Shown here: in pieces, positions 20,411-28,328 of the stretch
Position numbering within the stretch: the stretch's first letter is position 1
Layout of the letters: each line of letters starts with the position of its first letter
Source: Lusitaniella coriacea LEGE 07157
GTDB taxonomy: Bacteria > Cyanobacteriota > Cyanobacteriia > Cyanobacteriales > Spirulinaceae
Direction: 5' to 3'
NCBI RefSeq assembly: GCF_015207425.1
Contig: NZ_JADEWZ010000010.1
Span: 1-64,000 of the forward strand
DNA: 64,000 nt
Position numbers and translations under genes: made by a program
Notes under the pieces: model-generated
What the model saw: only the letters and a program-made list of their open reading frames with translations
Databases searched by the model: none
Told to the model about the DNA's origin: nothing

Positions 20411-20424
20411 TTTTTTTGTTCGTA

Positions 20425-20460
20425 ATTTGATTATATCCCATTGACCGACCAGTCGGTCAA
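20425..20460 (-). promoter_or_regulatory. TetR operator and promoter of tetR-devB-devC
   Basis: The near-perfect palindrome TTGACCGACCAGTCGGTCAA (20441-20460) is the common TetR/AcrR-type operator. On the minus strand it supplies a TTGACC -35 box and is followed 19 bases later by TATAAT, about 15 bases before the start at 20410. Operator over the -35 box fits repression by steric block. Spacing of 19 is slightly long for a typical promoter. Confidence 0.7.
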
Positions 20461-20535
20461 CAAAAAACTTTTTTTTATCCCGATTGCACCATCGCAACGC
20501 CGGACAAAGAAGTAGTAGATGCACCCCGATAAAAT

Positions 20536-20563
20536 CCTTGGTTCAACACCAGGGATTTTTTTT
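20536..20563 (+). terminator. Orphan rho-independent terminator on + strand
   Basis: A hairpin pairing CCTTGGT with ACCAGGG around a short loop is followed by eight T bases. It is oriented + but has no coding gene upstream on that strand: only the divergent tetR. It could end a short RNA starting near the tetR operator, or it could be chance. Confidence 0.45.
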
Positions 20564-20654
20564 GCCTAGATATCGCTCTTCCTTAACTGTCCACCCTGCC
20601 CGCTGCAAACGCTAAAATCAAGGGCAAGTAGATATCATCTTTCCCTCTCAAGCC

Positions 20655-21338
20655 ATGCCAACCACAGAGATTCAATCGCCGCAGCTCTCCCCATCACCTC
20701 CAAACTCAATTCCTCAGTGGCAACCCGCGACTTGGAAAGAATACTTGGCTTATGTGGAAGATCCAAATGTAGAAGAAATTCGGGTATTTTTTAATGATGG
20801 ATATCTTTGGGTGGATATGGGAAACGAAGGCATCAATCACGCTCGATTCAATCGGCTTTTTTCCATGCTCTTTTTGAGCTGGTTTGCTCGAACTCCCGAT
20901 GTCATTTGGGAAGATTTAGGGGGATGCGTCATCGAAAAACCGAAACAGCGTGGCGGTGCGCCGGATTTGATGTTGTATATCGGCGAAGGAGCGCCTCAAT
21001 GGACTCCAGGAGAACCGCGTCGCATTGACTTTAATAAATGGCGCGTCCCCGATCTCGTGGGAGAGATTTCCGATACAACCCTCGCCACAGATTTAGATGA
21101 GAAGAAATGTTTGTATGCAGCGCTGGGAATTCCTGAATATTGGGTTGTCGATGTTAAGGGTTTTCGGATCTTTGCGTTTTACTTGCAGGAGGATGGAACT
21201 TACCAACAGGTTGGAGAATCGAGTGTTTTAAAGGGGTGCGCGATCGCGCTCTTGGATCGAACCTTAGAACAAATGCAACAAGGAACGAACGGTGGCGCAG
21301 CGCTATGGTTTTCTCAGCAAATTGCCACCTTGAGTTAA
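20655..21338 (+). CDS. Uma2 family (DUF820) endonuclease-like protein
   Basis: The 227-residue protein has a proline-rich N-terminal extension (about residues 1-28) and a Uma2 core. Motif residues are in GGAPDLMLYIG (about 103-113), VPDLVGEISD (about 131-140) and EKKCLYAALGIPEYWVVD (about 149-166), giving the D...E-x-K pattern of the PD-(D/E)XK superfamily. It ends convergent to glnA. The function of these proteins in cyanobacteria is unknown; it is only distantly similar to the copy at 4,273. Confidence 0.85.
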   Translation: MPTTEIQSPQLSPSPPNSIPQWQPATWKEYLAYVEDPNVEEIRVFFNDGYLWVDMGNEGINHARFNRLFSMLFLSWFARTPDVIWEDLGGCVIEKPKQRGGAPDLMLYIGEGAPQWTPGEPRRIDFNKWRVPDLVGEISDTTLATDLDEKKCLYAALGIPEYWVVDVKGFRIFAFYLQEDGTYQQVGESSVLKGCAIALLDRTLEQMQQGTNGGAALWFSQQIATLS

Positions 21339-21350
21339 ATATCTCCAGAC

Positions 21351-21375
21351 AAAAAAACGCCCCCCAAAGGAGGGC
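21351..21375 (-). terminator. Terminator of glnA
   Basis: Read on the minus strand, GCCCTCC, a TTT loop and GGGGGGC form a GC-rich stem (one G-T pair) followed by seven T bases, 37 bases after the glnA stop. The convergent Uma2 gene ends just beyond. Confidence 0.75.
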
Positions 21376-21411
21376 GATCGCGAAAATCGATATCACTCAA
21401 TCAACAGCTAT

Positions 21412-22833
21412 TTAGCAATCGTAGTAGAGAGAGAACTCATAAGGATGAGGACGCAAGCGCATGGGGTTGATTTCATTATCGAGTTTGAAGGAAATCCAAT
21501 TCTCAACAAAATCTTCCGTAAATACGCCCGTGTCTGTCAAGAACTTATAATCGTTTTGCAAACTTTCCAAAGCATCTTCCAAAGAACCAGGGGTACTCGG
21601 AATCTTGCTCAACTCTTCTGGGGTGAGATCGTAAATATCGACATCCAAAGAATTACCCGGATCGATTTCATTCTTAATCCCATCCAGTCCAGCACAGAGC
21701 ATTGCTGCAAACGCAAGATAAGGATTAGCCGTTGCGTCGGGACAGCGGAACTCCAAACGCTTCGCTTTCGGATTGCCTCCAGACAGGGGAATGCGGATAG
21801 ATGCGGAGCGATTCCCTTGAGAGTAAGCTAGGTTTACAGGCGCTTCAAACCCAGGAACTAAGCGCTTGTAAGAGTTAATAGAAGGGTTTGTGAACGCCAA
21901 AAGAGCCGGTGCGTGCTTAATCAAACCGCCGATGTAATGCAACGCCATTTGGCTGAGATTCGCGTAACCATCACCCCAGAACAACGGTTCTCCACCTTTC
22001 CAGATCGATTGGTGGGTGTGCATTCCAGAACCATTATCGTTGAACAAGGGCTTCGGCATAAATGTCGCGCTGCGACCGTATTTCTTGGCAACGTTCTTAA
22101 CAACATACTTGTAGGTCATTAAGAAGTCGGCTGACTCAACCAGCGTGGCAAAACGGACACCCAGTTCGTTTTGTCCCCCAGTTGCAACCTCGTGGTGGTG
22201 CTTTTCAATAGGAACCCCACAAGCCGCCATTGTCAGCAGCATTTCCGTGCGCATATCTTGTAAGGTATCCGTTGGCGCTACAGGGAAGTACCCTTGTTTG
22301 TAGCCCGGTTTGTACCCTAAGTTACCGCCAGCTTCTTCCCGACCGGAGTTCCAACGACCTTCAACGCTGTCTACGTAGTAGTAGCCTTTGTTTTCAGTTT
22401 GGTCAAAACGAACGTCGTCGAAGACAAAGAATTCTGCTTCAGGACCAAAGAATGCAGTATCGCCGATTCCAGTGGCAGACAAATAATCTAGAGCTTTCTG
22501 TGCAATGCTGCGAGGATCGCGGCTGTACCACTCTCCGGTGCGCGGCTCTTTAATGCTACAGACAAGGCTCAAGGTTTTTTCTTGATAGAATGGGTCGATC
22601 CAAGCGGTATTGGCATCCGGCACCATTGACATATCGGATTCGTTGATGGCTTTCCAACCCCGAATACTTGAGCCATCAAACGCTACGCCGTCTGTGAAGG
22701 AACTTTCGTCAATTTGATCTTGATAGAACGAACAGTGCTGCCAGATTCCTGGCATATCAACAAACTTGAGATCGATGATTTGGATGTCTTCATCTTTAAT
22801 CATCTTCAAGACATCTTCGGGGGTTTTTGACAT
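21412..22833 (-). CDS. glnA: Glutamine synthetase type I
   Basis: The 473-residue enzyme makes glutamine from glutamate, ammonia and ATP, the entry point of nitrogen assimilation. The start [15 protein letters not shown] at ATG 22833 is the normal cyanobacterial N-terminus; the frame is open eight codons further upstream. Active-site blocks visible are FDGSSIRGW, the metal-binding [10 protein letters not shown], the ATP-binding region [16 protein letters not shown], and NRSASIRIP. The promoter region contains a perfect NtcA site, so transcription should rise under nitrogen limitation. No gif inactivating-factor gene is present in the window. Confidence 0.97.
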   Translation of the reverse strand: MSKTPEDVLKMIKDEDIQIIDLKFVDMPGIWQHCSFYQDQIDESSFTDGVAFDGSSIRGWKAINESDMSMVPDANTAWIDPFYQEKTLSLVCSIKEPRTGEWYSRDPRSIAQKALDYLSATGIGDTAFFGPEAEFFVFDDVRFDQTENKGYYYVDSVEGRWNSGREEAGGNLGYKPGYKQGYFPVAPTDTLQDMRTEMLLTMAACGVPIEKHHHEVATGGQNELGVRFATLVESADFLMTYKYVVKNVAKKYGRSATFMPKPLFNDNGSGMHTHQSIWKGGEPLFWGDGYANLSQMALHYIGGLIKHAPALLAFTNPSINSYKRLVPGFEAPVNLAYSQGNRSASIRIPLSGGNPKAKRLEFRCPDATANPYLAFAAMLCAGLDGIKNEIDPGNSLDVDIYDLTPEELSKIPSTPGSLEDALESLQNDYKFLTDTGVFTEDFVENWISFKLDNEINPMRLRPHPYEFSLYYDC

Positions 22834-23165
22834 TATGATGGCTCCTTCCGTGTTCAAGCGAATTTGAGTCTCAATTCATCCTAGAAAGAGAGCCGTATTC
22901 ATGTTTGTATTCCTTGATACGAAATGCCATTGTCTAGATTTTGTTAATCAATTGGAAAAGAATAAGAATGAAATGAAATCGGGGTTTGGGATAGAGTCAG
23001 TGGTTCTTTTATGAAGAAATGTATCAAATATTGCCATAAATAGGGTTGAGCAGAGGGAAATTCAGTTCCAATCGGGCGACCCTGTGGGATTATTAATAAA
23101 TAAAGCTAGGGGCTTCGGTTAGGAAGTTCTATAACCAACAAAATGTTGTTTGGGAGCGCAATTTA
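22834..23165. other. Divergent regulatory region of glnA and apcF
   Basis: About 330 bases hold the glnA promoter on one side and the apcF promoter on the other. Apart from the NtcA site and its -10 box I saw no gene or clear RNA element. AT-rich segments at about 22,925-23,045 are candidates for further activator sites. Confidence 0.6.
22878..22920 (-). promoter_or_regulatory. NtcA-activated class II promoter of glnA
   Basis: The palindrome GTATTCCTTGATAC (22907-22920) fits the NtcA consensus GTA-N8-TAC exactly. On the glnA strand it is followed after 23 bases by TAGGAT (22883-22878), which matches the TAN3T -10 box at class II spacing. NtcA activates glnA in cyanobacteria when 2-oxoglutarate is high. 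Confidence 0.8.
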
Positions 23166-23675
23166 ATGAGAGACGCAATTACAAACCTGATTAGAAACTA
23201 CGATGTAACGGGTCGCTATCTCGATCGCAACGCGATCGATAGCCTTAAGTCCTATTTTGAGTCGGGAACTGCACGAGTCGCAGTCGCATCAATGATTACG
23301 GCGAATGCAGCGACGATTGTCAAGCAAGCAGGCGCTCAACTTTTTGAAGAAGTTCAAGAGTTAATTCGTCCGGGTGGCTATGCTTATACCACTCGTCGCT
23401 ATTCCGCTTGTCTGCGCGATATGGATTATTACCTGCGCTATGCAAGCTATGCTTTGGTTGCTGCTGATAATAATGTTCTAGACGAGCGCGTGCTACAGGG
23501 GTTGAAGGAAACTTACAGCTCTTTGGGCGTACCGGGCGGTCCCACGGTTCTGGGCATCCAGATCATGAAGGATATTGTCAAGGACATGGCAGCAGAAGCG
23601 GGAATTGAAAATACCGATCTGGTGGACGAACCTTTCGATCATATGACTCGCGAGTTAGGCGAAACGGATCTTTAA
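23166..23675 (+). CDS. apcF: Allophycocyanin beta-18 subunit
   Basis: The 169-residue phycobiliprotein matches ApcF, a beta-like subunit of the terminal-emitter trimers of the phycobilisome core, which passes energy to photosystem II. It has the chromophore-attachment cysteine in RRYSACLRDMDYYLRY (about residue 82), and the N-terminus MRDAITNLIRNYDVTGRYLD is ApcF-like rather than ApcB. The C-terminal DEPFDHMTRELG extension is diagnostic for ApcF. It is a single gene, as ApcF often is. Confidence 0.93.
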   Translation: MRDAITNLIRNYDVTGRYLDRNAIDSLKSYFESGTARVAVASMITANAATIVKQAGAQLFEEVQELIRPGGYAYTTRRYSACLRDMDYYLRYASYALVAADNNVLDERVLQGLKETYSSLGVPGGPTVLGIQIMKDIVKDMAAEAGIENTDLVDEPFDHMTRELGETDL

Positions 23676-23919
23676 GGTAGAAAGTTCCTCTTGTCTATCA
23701 ATTTCATCAAAATACGCGATCGCGCTAAACTCTGGAAAACGAGTGCGGCGCGATTATTTTTCCCAAATTATGCCTGAGCGGAGATATCTTGCTCTCTGAT
23801 GAGGTGATAAGGGACTTGCGTAAAAATAAGATACCTAAGATACCAGCGATGCACCTGCGGCTATCGCCTAACACATCCTACGATTGGGACATTATTTAAC
23901 TGCAAACCCCTAACTGGAA

Positions 23920-24345
23920 ATGACTCCTACCCTATTTGGTCGCTGGCAAACCCGCTTGTTCTTGTTCGCTACGGTTGGCGTTTTGATAACGCTTCCCTTT
24001 GCCCTGGGCATTTTCGGAACGAATGCGGGGATAATCTTTTCTTGGGTACTGGGTTATATTGCCGTGCTGGGTTTGTTGTGGGATAGCCTCTATCTCTACC
24101 TGCAAACTTTCCGTTGGGATCGAGATTGGCCCGCCGTTTTCCAACTGCTTGCGGGTTTGTGGGAAGGGGTCTTTTTTATCGCAATTGTCAAACTTTTTGG
24201 ATTGCCAGGAGTCCCAAAAACGCTGCCATTGGGGTTGTTCTTCCTGCACTACAGCCTAGTGTGGTTAGGAATCTTCACGGCTTCCCAAACCTTGATGCGC
24301 GTTCTGTTTCCCCGTTGGCGTTTTCGAGGCGGACAATTATTTTAG
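23920..24345 (+). CDS. Conserved hypothetical membrane protein
   Basis: The 141-residue protein is very hydrophobic with about four membrane helices (approximate residues 10-30, 36-58, 72-92 and 100-125). Aromatic residues cluster at helix ends (WDRDWP, FFLHYS). No known family was recognised. It lies 102 bases before dnaX on the same strand; the distance leaves cotranscription uncertain. A cyanobacterial conserved protein of unknown function is the most that can be said. Confidence 0.65.
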   Translation: MTPTLFGRWQTRLFLFATVGVLITLPFALGIFGTNAGIIFSWVLGYIAVLGLLWDSLYLYLQTFRWDRDWPAVFQLLAGLWEGVFFIAIVKLFGLPGVPKTLPLGLFFLHYSLVWLGIFTASQTLMRVLFPRWRFRGGQLF

Positions 24346-24446
24346 GAATTTTGCGACAATAGGTAAGGTCGGCGATCGGTGAGGGACTTGAAACTCAAAA
24401 GCCGATCGCGCCGTCTCCTTATCAAAGGCAGCAGACGATATATCTC

Positions 24447-27092
24447 ATGGCTTACGAACCCCTACACCACAAATATCGTCCCCAGACGTTTGCTGAGTTA
24501 GTAGGACAAAGCGCGATCGCGTCCACCTTAACCAATGCGATTACAAGCGGACGAATTGCCCCCGCTTACTTGTTTACCGGGCCCAGGGGGACGGGGAAAA
24601 CCTCTTCTGCACGGATTTTAGCGAAGTCCCTCAATTGCATTGCCACCGATCGCGCGACTCCCACTCCCTGTGGCACGTGTGAAGTCTGTCGCGCCATTAC
24701 CGATGGTTCTGCTTTAGATGTTATTGAAATCGACGCGGCGAGCAATACTGGCGTAGATAATATTCGAGAAATTATCGAACGCGCTCAATTTGCACCGGTA
24801 CAATGTCGCCACAAAGTTTACGCGATCGATGAATGCCTAACAGGAGACACCCTCATCCTGACTCGCAACGGCTCGATGCGCATCGACAACCCAGAGATTA
24901 AAGGGAAGGAAGTTCTCAGCTACAACGAACAAACCGAAATCTGGGAATTCAAAAATGCCCTGCGATGGCTCGATCGCGGCGAGAAAGAAACCCTCATCAT
25001 TCAAACCAATCGGAGAGAGATTTGCTGTACCCGCAACCATTTAATCCGAACGGAAATGGGGTGGATTACCGCAGAAAAAATAGAACCGGGAACGAATCTC
25101 CTCTCTCCCGCACCCGCAATTGCGAGGGACTATTTTTTACAACGTTTGTGGCAGTTCTCGCAAATAGTCGGTCACCGCATGATTGGCGTACCGGAAAAGG
25201 CGGAAAAGTTACCCACAGTCGAGGAAGTGAACGCTCAACGCACTCCTCCCCAATGGCAAACGCGCTTGGAAACCGTACAAGGGGTGAAAATTGGGAGAAT
25301 CGAGCGGGTTTATGACCTGGAAGTGGAAGACAACCATAACTTCGTTGCCAATGGGTTGCTGGTTCACAATTGCCATATGCTCAGTACTCCGGCATTTAAC
25401 GCTTTGCTGAAAACCCTTGAAGAACCGCCTCCACGGGTTGTGTTTATCCTGGCAACCACCGATCCCCAGCGCGTCCTGACGACGATTATTTCTCGCTGTC
25501 AGCGTTTTGATTTCCGCCGCATTCCCCTCGATGCGATGGCGAAACATCTGGCGCAAATTGCCCGAAATGAAAAAATTGAGATTGAAGAAGAGGCGATTAC
25601 CCTCGTGGCGCAAATTGCCAATGGGGGATTGCGGGATGCGGAAAGTTTGCTCGATCAATTAAGCCTTTTTTCTGGAACGGTGACTGTTGAGCGAATTTGG
25701 GATTTGGTGGGTGCGGTTCCGGAACGAGATTTGTTGAAATTGTTGGGCGCGATCGCGGACAATAATCCAGAAGCCATTATCGATGGCTGCCGACACCTGA
25801 TGGATCGCGGACGAGAACCCCTCGCCGTTTTGCAAAGTTTAGCTCAGTTTTACCTCAACCTCCTCACCGTTAAAACCGCTCCCCATCGCTCGGATTTAGT
25901 CGCCGTAACCACTCCCACCTGGGAACAATTGCGCCAAGAAGCAACCCGTTGGGAAACCGCCACCATTTTGCGCGGACAACAGCATCTCAAAAATAGCGAA
26001 GTTCAGATCAAAAACTCCACGCAGCCGCGCCTCTGGCTCGAAGTTACCCTCTTAGGTTTACTTCCCGATAATTTGGCTCCTCAACCCCTTCAAGAACCCG
26101 CTAGACCCCAATCAAACTCTCTTCCATCGCAGGGTGGAGTTACCAAAGAGAAAAAGGAGCGTTCCAACAATCCAACGCCGCAGAAAGAAATTACTCAATC
26201 GCCTAGCACTTCGAGCAATAATCTCGATCCTAATTCCGCTCAACCCCAAGTTTCACCGGGGAATCGCGACCAAAAAGTCAAAGAAAGAAATATTTCCCCG
26301 CAAACCCCAATTCCAGATGTTTCGACCCCTCTCCCAGCACAATCAACTGTTCCACCGCCTCCTGCGAATAATTCCCCAACCAATATCCTGCAAGAACGAA
26401 TGCAGCAAATTTGGCAACAGGTTTTAGTGGCAATCCACCCCAATTCAACTCGCATTTTGGTTAGCCAGCATTGCAATTTGGTCAATTTCGATCTGGAAGA
26501 ATCGATCGCGGAAATTGGAATTGCTTCAGAAAATTTGTTAAAAATCGCTCAGGATCGAGTTCCCAATATTGAAACCGCATTCGAGCAAGTTTGGCAGCAA
26601 AAAGTCAAAGTTCAATTGTTTGTGGGAACGACTTCTCCATCTTCTCCATCGCCTCAAAAGCAAACAAATACTGTAGAAAAAACCGTTACTCCCGCACCTC
26701 AAAACCGGGAAATTCCGCCAGAAAAACCCCAACCCCAATCGATTCCACCTCAAGCGAAACCTCAAAATCCCATAAACCGCGATCTCGCAGAGATCCGCTT
26801 TGCGGCACGCGCGATCGATCCTCCCCAATCTCCAGACCCCCAACCCCTTACAATAACTGAGGAAGAAGACGACCCAGAAGATGCGGTCGAACGAGCCGCT
26901 AAATCCCTTGCAGAGAGCTTTGAGGGGGAAATTATTGCCTTGGACAGTCGCTTTTTCCAAACCTCCCCACAACCGCCTCCCGCAATGGAAAGGGAAATTG
27001 AACCCATTCCCCCGCCAGAACCCGCCGCTATTCCCCCCCCCAGTCCAGTTTCGCCAATTCCCGATGAGGATGAGGATGATATTCCCTTTTAA
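24447..27092 (+). CDS. dnaX: DNA polymerase III gamma/tau subunit, intein-containing precursor
   Basis: The precursor is 881 residues. After removal of the intein the extein is about 702 residues. The clamp-loader AAA+ core contains the P-loop GPRGTGKTS (about 45-53), four zinc-binding cysteines (residues 64, 75, 78 and 81), the Walker B segment VYAIDE/CHMLS (split by the intein) and the sensor SRC motif. The tau-like C-terminal half is proline- and glutamine-rich and low in complexity, and the protein ends in an acidic DEDEDDIPF tip like that of SSB. The gene is followed by a heptamer repeat array. Confidence 0.94.
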   Translation: MAYEPLHHKYRPQTFAELVGQSAIASTLTNAITSGRIAPAYLFTGPRGTGKTSSARILAKSLNCIATDRATPTPCGTCEVCRAITDGSALDVIEIDAASNTGVDNIREIIERAQFAPVQCRHKVYAIDECLTGDTLILTRNGSMRIDNPEIKGKEVLSYNEQTEIWEFKNALRWLDRGEKETLIIQTNRREICCTRNHLIRTEMGWITAEKIEPGTNLLSPAPAIARDYFLQRLWQFSQIVGHRMIGVPEKAEKLPTVEEVNAQRTPPQWQTRLETVQGVKIGRIERVYDLEVEDNHNFVANGLLVHNCHMLSTPAFNALLKTLEEPPPRVVFILATTDPQRVLTTIISRCQRFDFRRIPLDAMAKHLAQIARNEKIEIEEEAITLVAQIANGGLRDAESLLDQLSLFSGTVTVERIWDLVGAVPERDLLKLLGAIADNNPEAIIDGCRHLMDRGREPLAVLQSLAQFYLNLLTVKTAPHRSDLVAVTTPTWEQLRQEATRWETATILRGQQHLKNSEVQIKNSTQPRLWLEVTLLGLLPDNLAPQPLQEPARPQSNSLPSQGGVTKEKKERSNNPTPQKEITQSPSTSSNNLDPNSAQPQVSPGNRDQKVKERNISPQTPIPDVSTPLPAQSTVPPPPANNSPTNILQERMQQIWQQVLVAIHPNSTRILVSQHCNLVNFDLEESIAEIGIASENLLKIAQDRVPNIETAFEQVWQQKVKVQLFVGTTSPSSPSPQKQTNTVEKTVTPAPQNREIPPEKPQPQSIPPQAKPQNPINRDLAEIRFAARAIDPPQSPDPQPLTITEEEDDPEDAVERAAKSLAESFEGEIIALDSRFFQTSPQPPPAMEREIEPIPPPEPAAIPPPSPVSPIPDEDEDDIPF
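24834..25370 (+). other. Mini-intein inserted in DnaX Walker B motif
   Basis: Codons 130-308 (179 residues) interrupt YAIDE/CHML. Splicing block A starts at Cys130 (CLTGDTLI), block B contains CTRNHLIRT (the TxxH-type motif), and the C-terminal block reads VYDLEVEDNHNF, then GLLVHN just before the +1 cysteine (Cys309). All usual catalytic residues are present: Cys1, the block B His, the penultimate His and the final Asn. There is no LAGLIDADG or other endonuclease domain. DnaX inteins are known at this position in other cyanobacteria, but with a larger insert; this one is a splicing-only form. Confidence 0.92.
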
Positions 27093-27164
27093 TGAGACGG
27101 GGAGACGGGGAGCAGGGGGAGCAGAGGAAGCTGGGGAAGCTGGGGGAGTTTTTGGATGACACGG

Positions 27165-27189
27165 CACTTCGACACGCTCAGTGACCGGG
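27165..27189. repeat. Dispersed GC-rich repeat copy
   Basis: GCACTTCGACACGCTCAGTG followed by ACCGGG recurs at 2248-2273 and about 60,152-60,176. The copies sit within GACACGG-rich spacer DNA and contain no gene. Confidence 0.7.
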
Positions 27190-27221
27190 AGACGCGGGGA
27201 CGCGGAGATATTTATAATCTG

Positions 27222-27347
27222 TTCCCTGTTCCCTGTTCCCTGTTCCCTGTTCCCTGTTCCCTGTTCCCTATTCCCTATTCCCTATTCCCTATTCCCTGTT
27301 CCCTATTCCCTGTTCCCTATTCCCTGTTCCCTATTCCCTATTCCCTA
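27222..27347. repeat. Heptanucleotide tandem array, 18 units (TTCCCTG/TTCCCTA)
   Basis: Exactly 126 bases consist of 18 units of TTCCCTG or TTCCCTA, ending 14 bases before the ATG of the next gene. This is a classic cyanobacterial STRR sequence, prone to copy-number change. It may lie in the 5' leader of the downstream gene. Confidence 0.95.
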
Positions 27348-27360
27348 AAATGAGGTGTTT

Positions 27361-27942
27361 ATGCGTGTTTTAAGATTAATCCTTGCTAGTTTGTTGGGAC
27401 TTCTCCTTGCCATTGGGGGAGGGTATTTGAGTGGGGGAAACGAACAACCCGCGATCGCGCAATTTATTCAACCAGAAATCGTTGCACCCAAAGTTTACGA
27501 AAAACTCCCGGATTTCCCCCTAGAAAATCAGTACGTCAGCGTTGAAACCGGAGAAATCGCTCCTCGCAATAGCCTTGCAACGCGCCTCCTGCGCTATCAC
27601 CTCTACGTGAAAAGTCGTCCCCCCTACTACCGCCTCGATTGGAAACTAACCCTCGCGGATTATCTCGGCGTACACGATGCAATGAAAGCCTCTCTCTATC
27701 CCGGAGATGGAATTTTGACCGAAAATCCGATGAATCAGGATATTGCCCTCATTCGCGGTTTCAATCGCCAACAACGGGAGGCTTTAGTCGATACATTGGT
27801 GGGAATTTTCAATCCTCGTGCCGCACAAGCAACGCCGCCAACACAACAGGAAACTCCCTCCCCGCGATCGAATCCGCGCGATCGCAATCCTCAACTCCCT
27901 TCACTTCCTCAACCGGGGGATGCGGATTTGCTCAAGTTCTAA
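27361..27942 (+). CDS. Conserved secreted protein of unknown function
   Basis: A 193-residue protein from ATG 27361 (a GTG two codons earlier is possible). Residues 1-33 form a signal peptide (basic MRVLR, hydrophobic LILASLLGLLLAIGGGY, then AIAQ as a probable cleavage point). The mature part is rich in Tyr and Pro with conserved-looking PRNSLATRLLRYHLYVKSRP and RLDWKLTLADYLG segments. The last 35 residues are a Pro/Ser-rich tail. No named family was recognised. The start is only 14 bases from the heptamer array. Confidence 0.7.
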   Translation: MRVLRLILASLLGLLLAIGGGYLSGGNEQPAIAQFIQPEIVAPKVYEKLPDFPLENQYVSVETGEIAPRNSLATRLLRYHLYVKSRPPYYRLDWKLTLADYLGVHDAMKASLYPGDGILTENPMNQDIALIRGFNRQQREALVDTLVGIFNPRAAQATPPTQQETPSPRSNPRDRNPQLPSLPQPGDADLLKF

Positions 27943-28328
27943 TCCATCCCGAACGCGAAAAACCCTCTTGGTTTTTACACCAGAGGGGAAAGTTCGCCGC
28001 AACGCCGTTTTACCTCAGTTTATGACCTGGAAGAATCCAGGTGGGTATCGATACTCTCAGTTTCAAGTTTCCGGATAGCAAAGTCCGGTCTACCGCCACG
28101 AGTGCAATTGATGCCCGTATATGTCAAGCAAGATCAACAAACTATATTGGCAGTCACCAACGTTGCAGTCGAACTCTCCCTATATTACTCAATAAGCCTG
28201 GGGAAATGGCAAGGGGGTATAACCGTTTTTACTAAATTGGGATAGGGTAACGCTTTTGATGACAGGGAGACGGGGAGACACGGTGACGGGGGAAAGTGGC
28301 ACTGAGAAGGATCGCTCTTTTTATTCTA
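27943..28328. other. Intergenic region with small open frames
   Basis: About 386 bases hold several overlapping small frames, none with a recognisable domain. The coding-like features shift frame: a segment reading PEGKVRRNAVLPQF is followed, in another frame, by MPVYVKQDQQTILAV. This may be a decayed gene or non-coding DNA. Two hairpins occur, CCCTCT/AGAGGG at 27963-27987 and CCTGGA/TCCAGG near 28025-28042; neither has a T-run. Confidence 0.35.

Noticed and set aside
27222-27347. CRISPR array
   Set aside because: The 7-bp units have no spacers and no cas genes are nearby; it is an STRR array.
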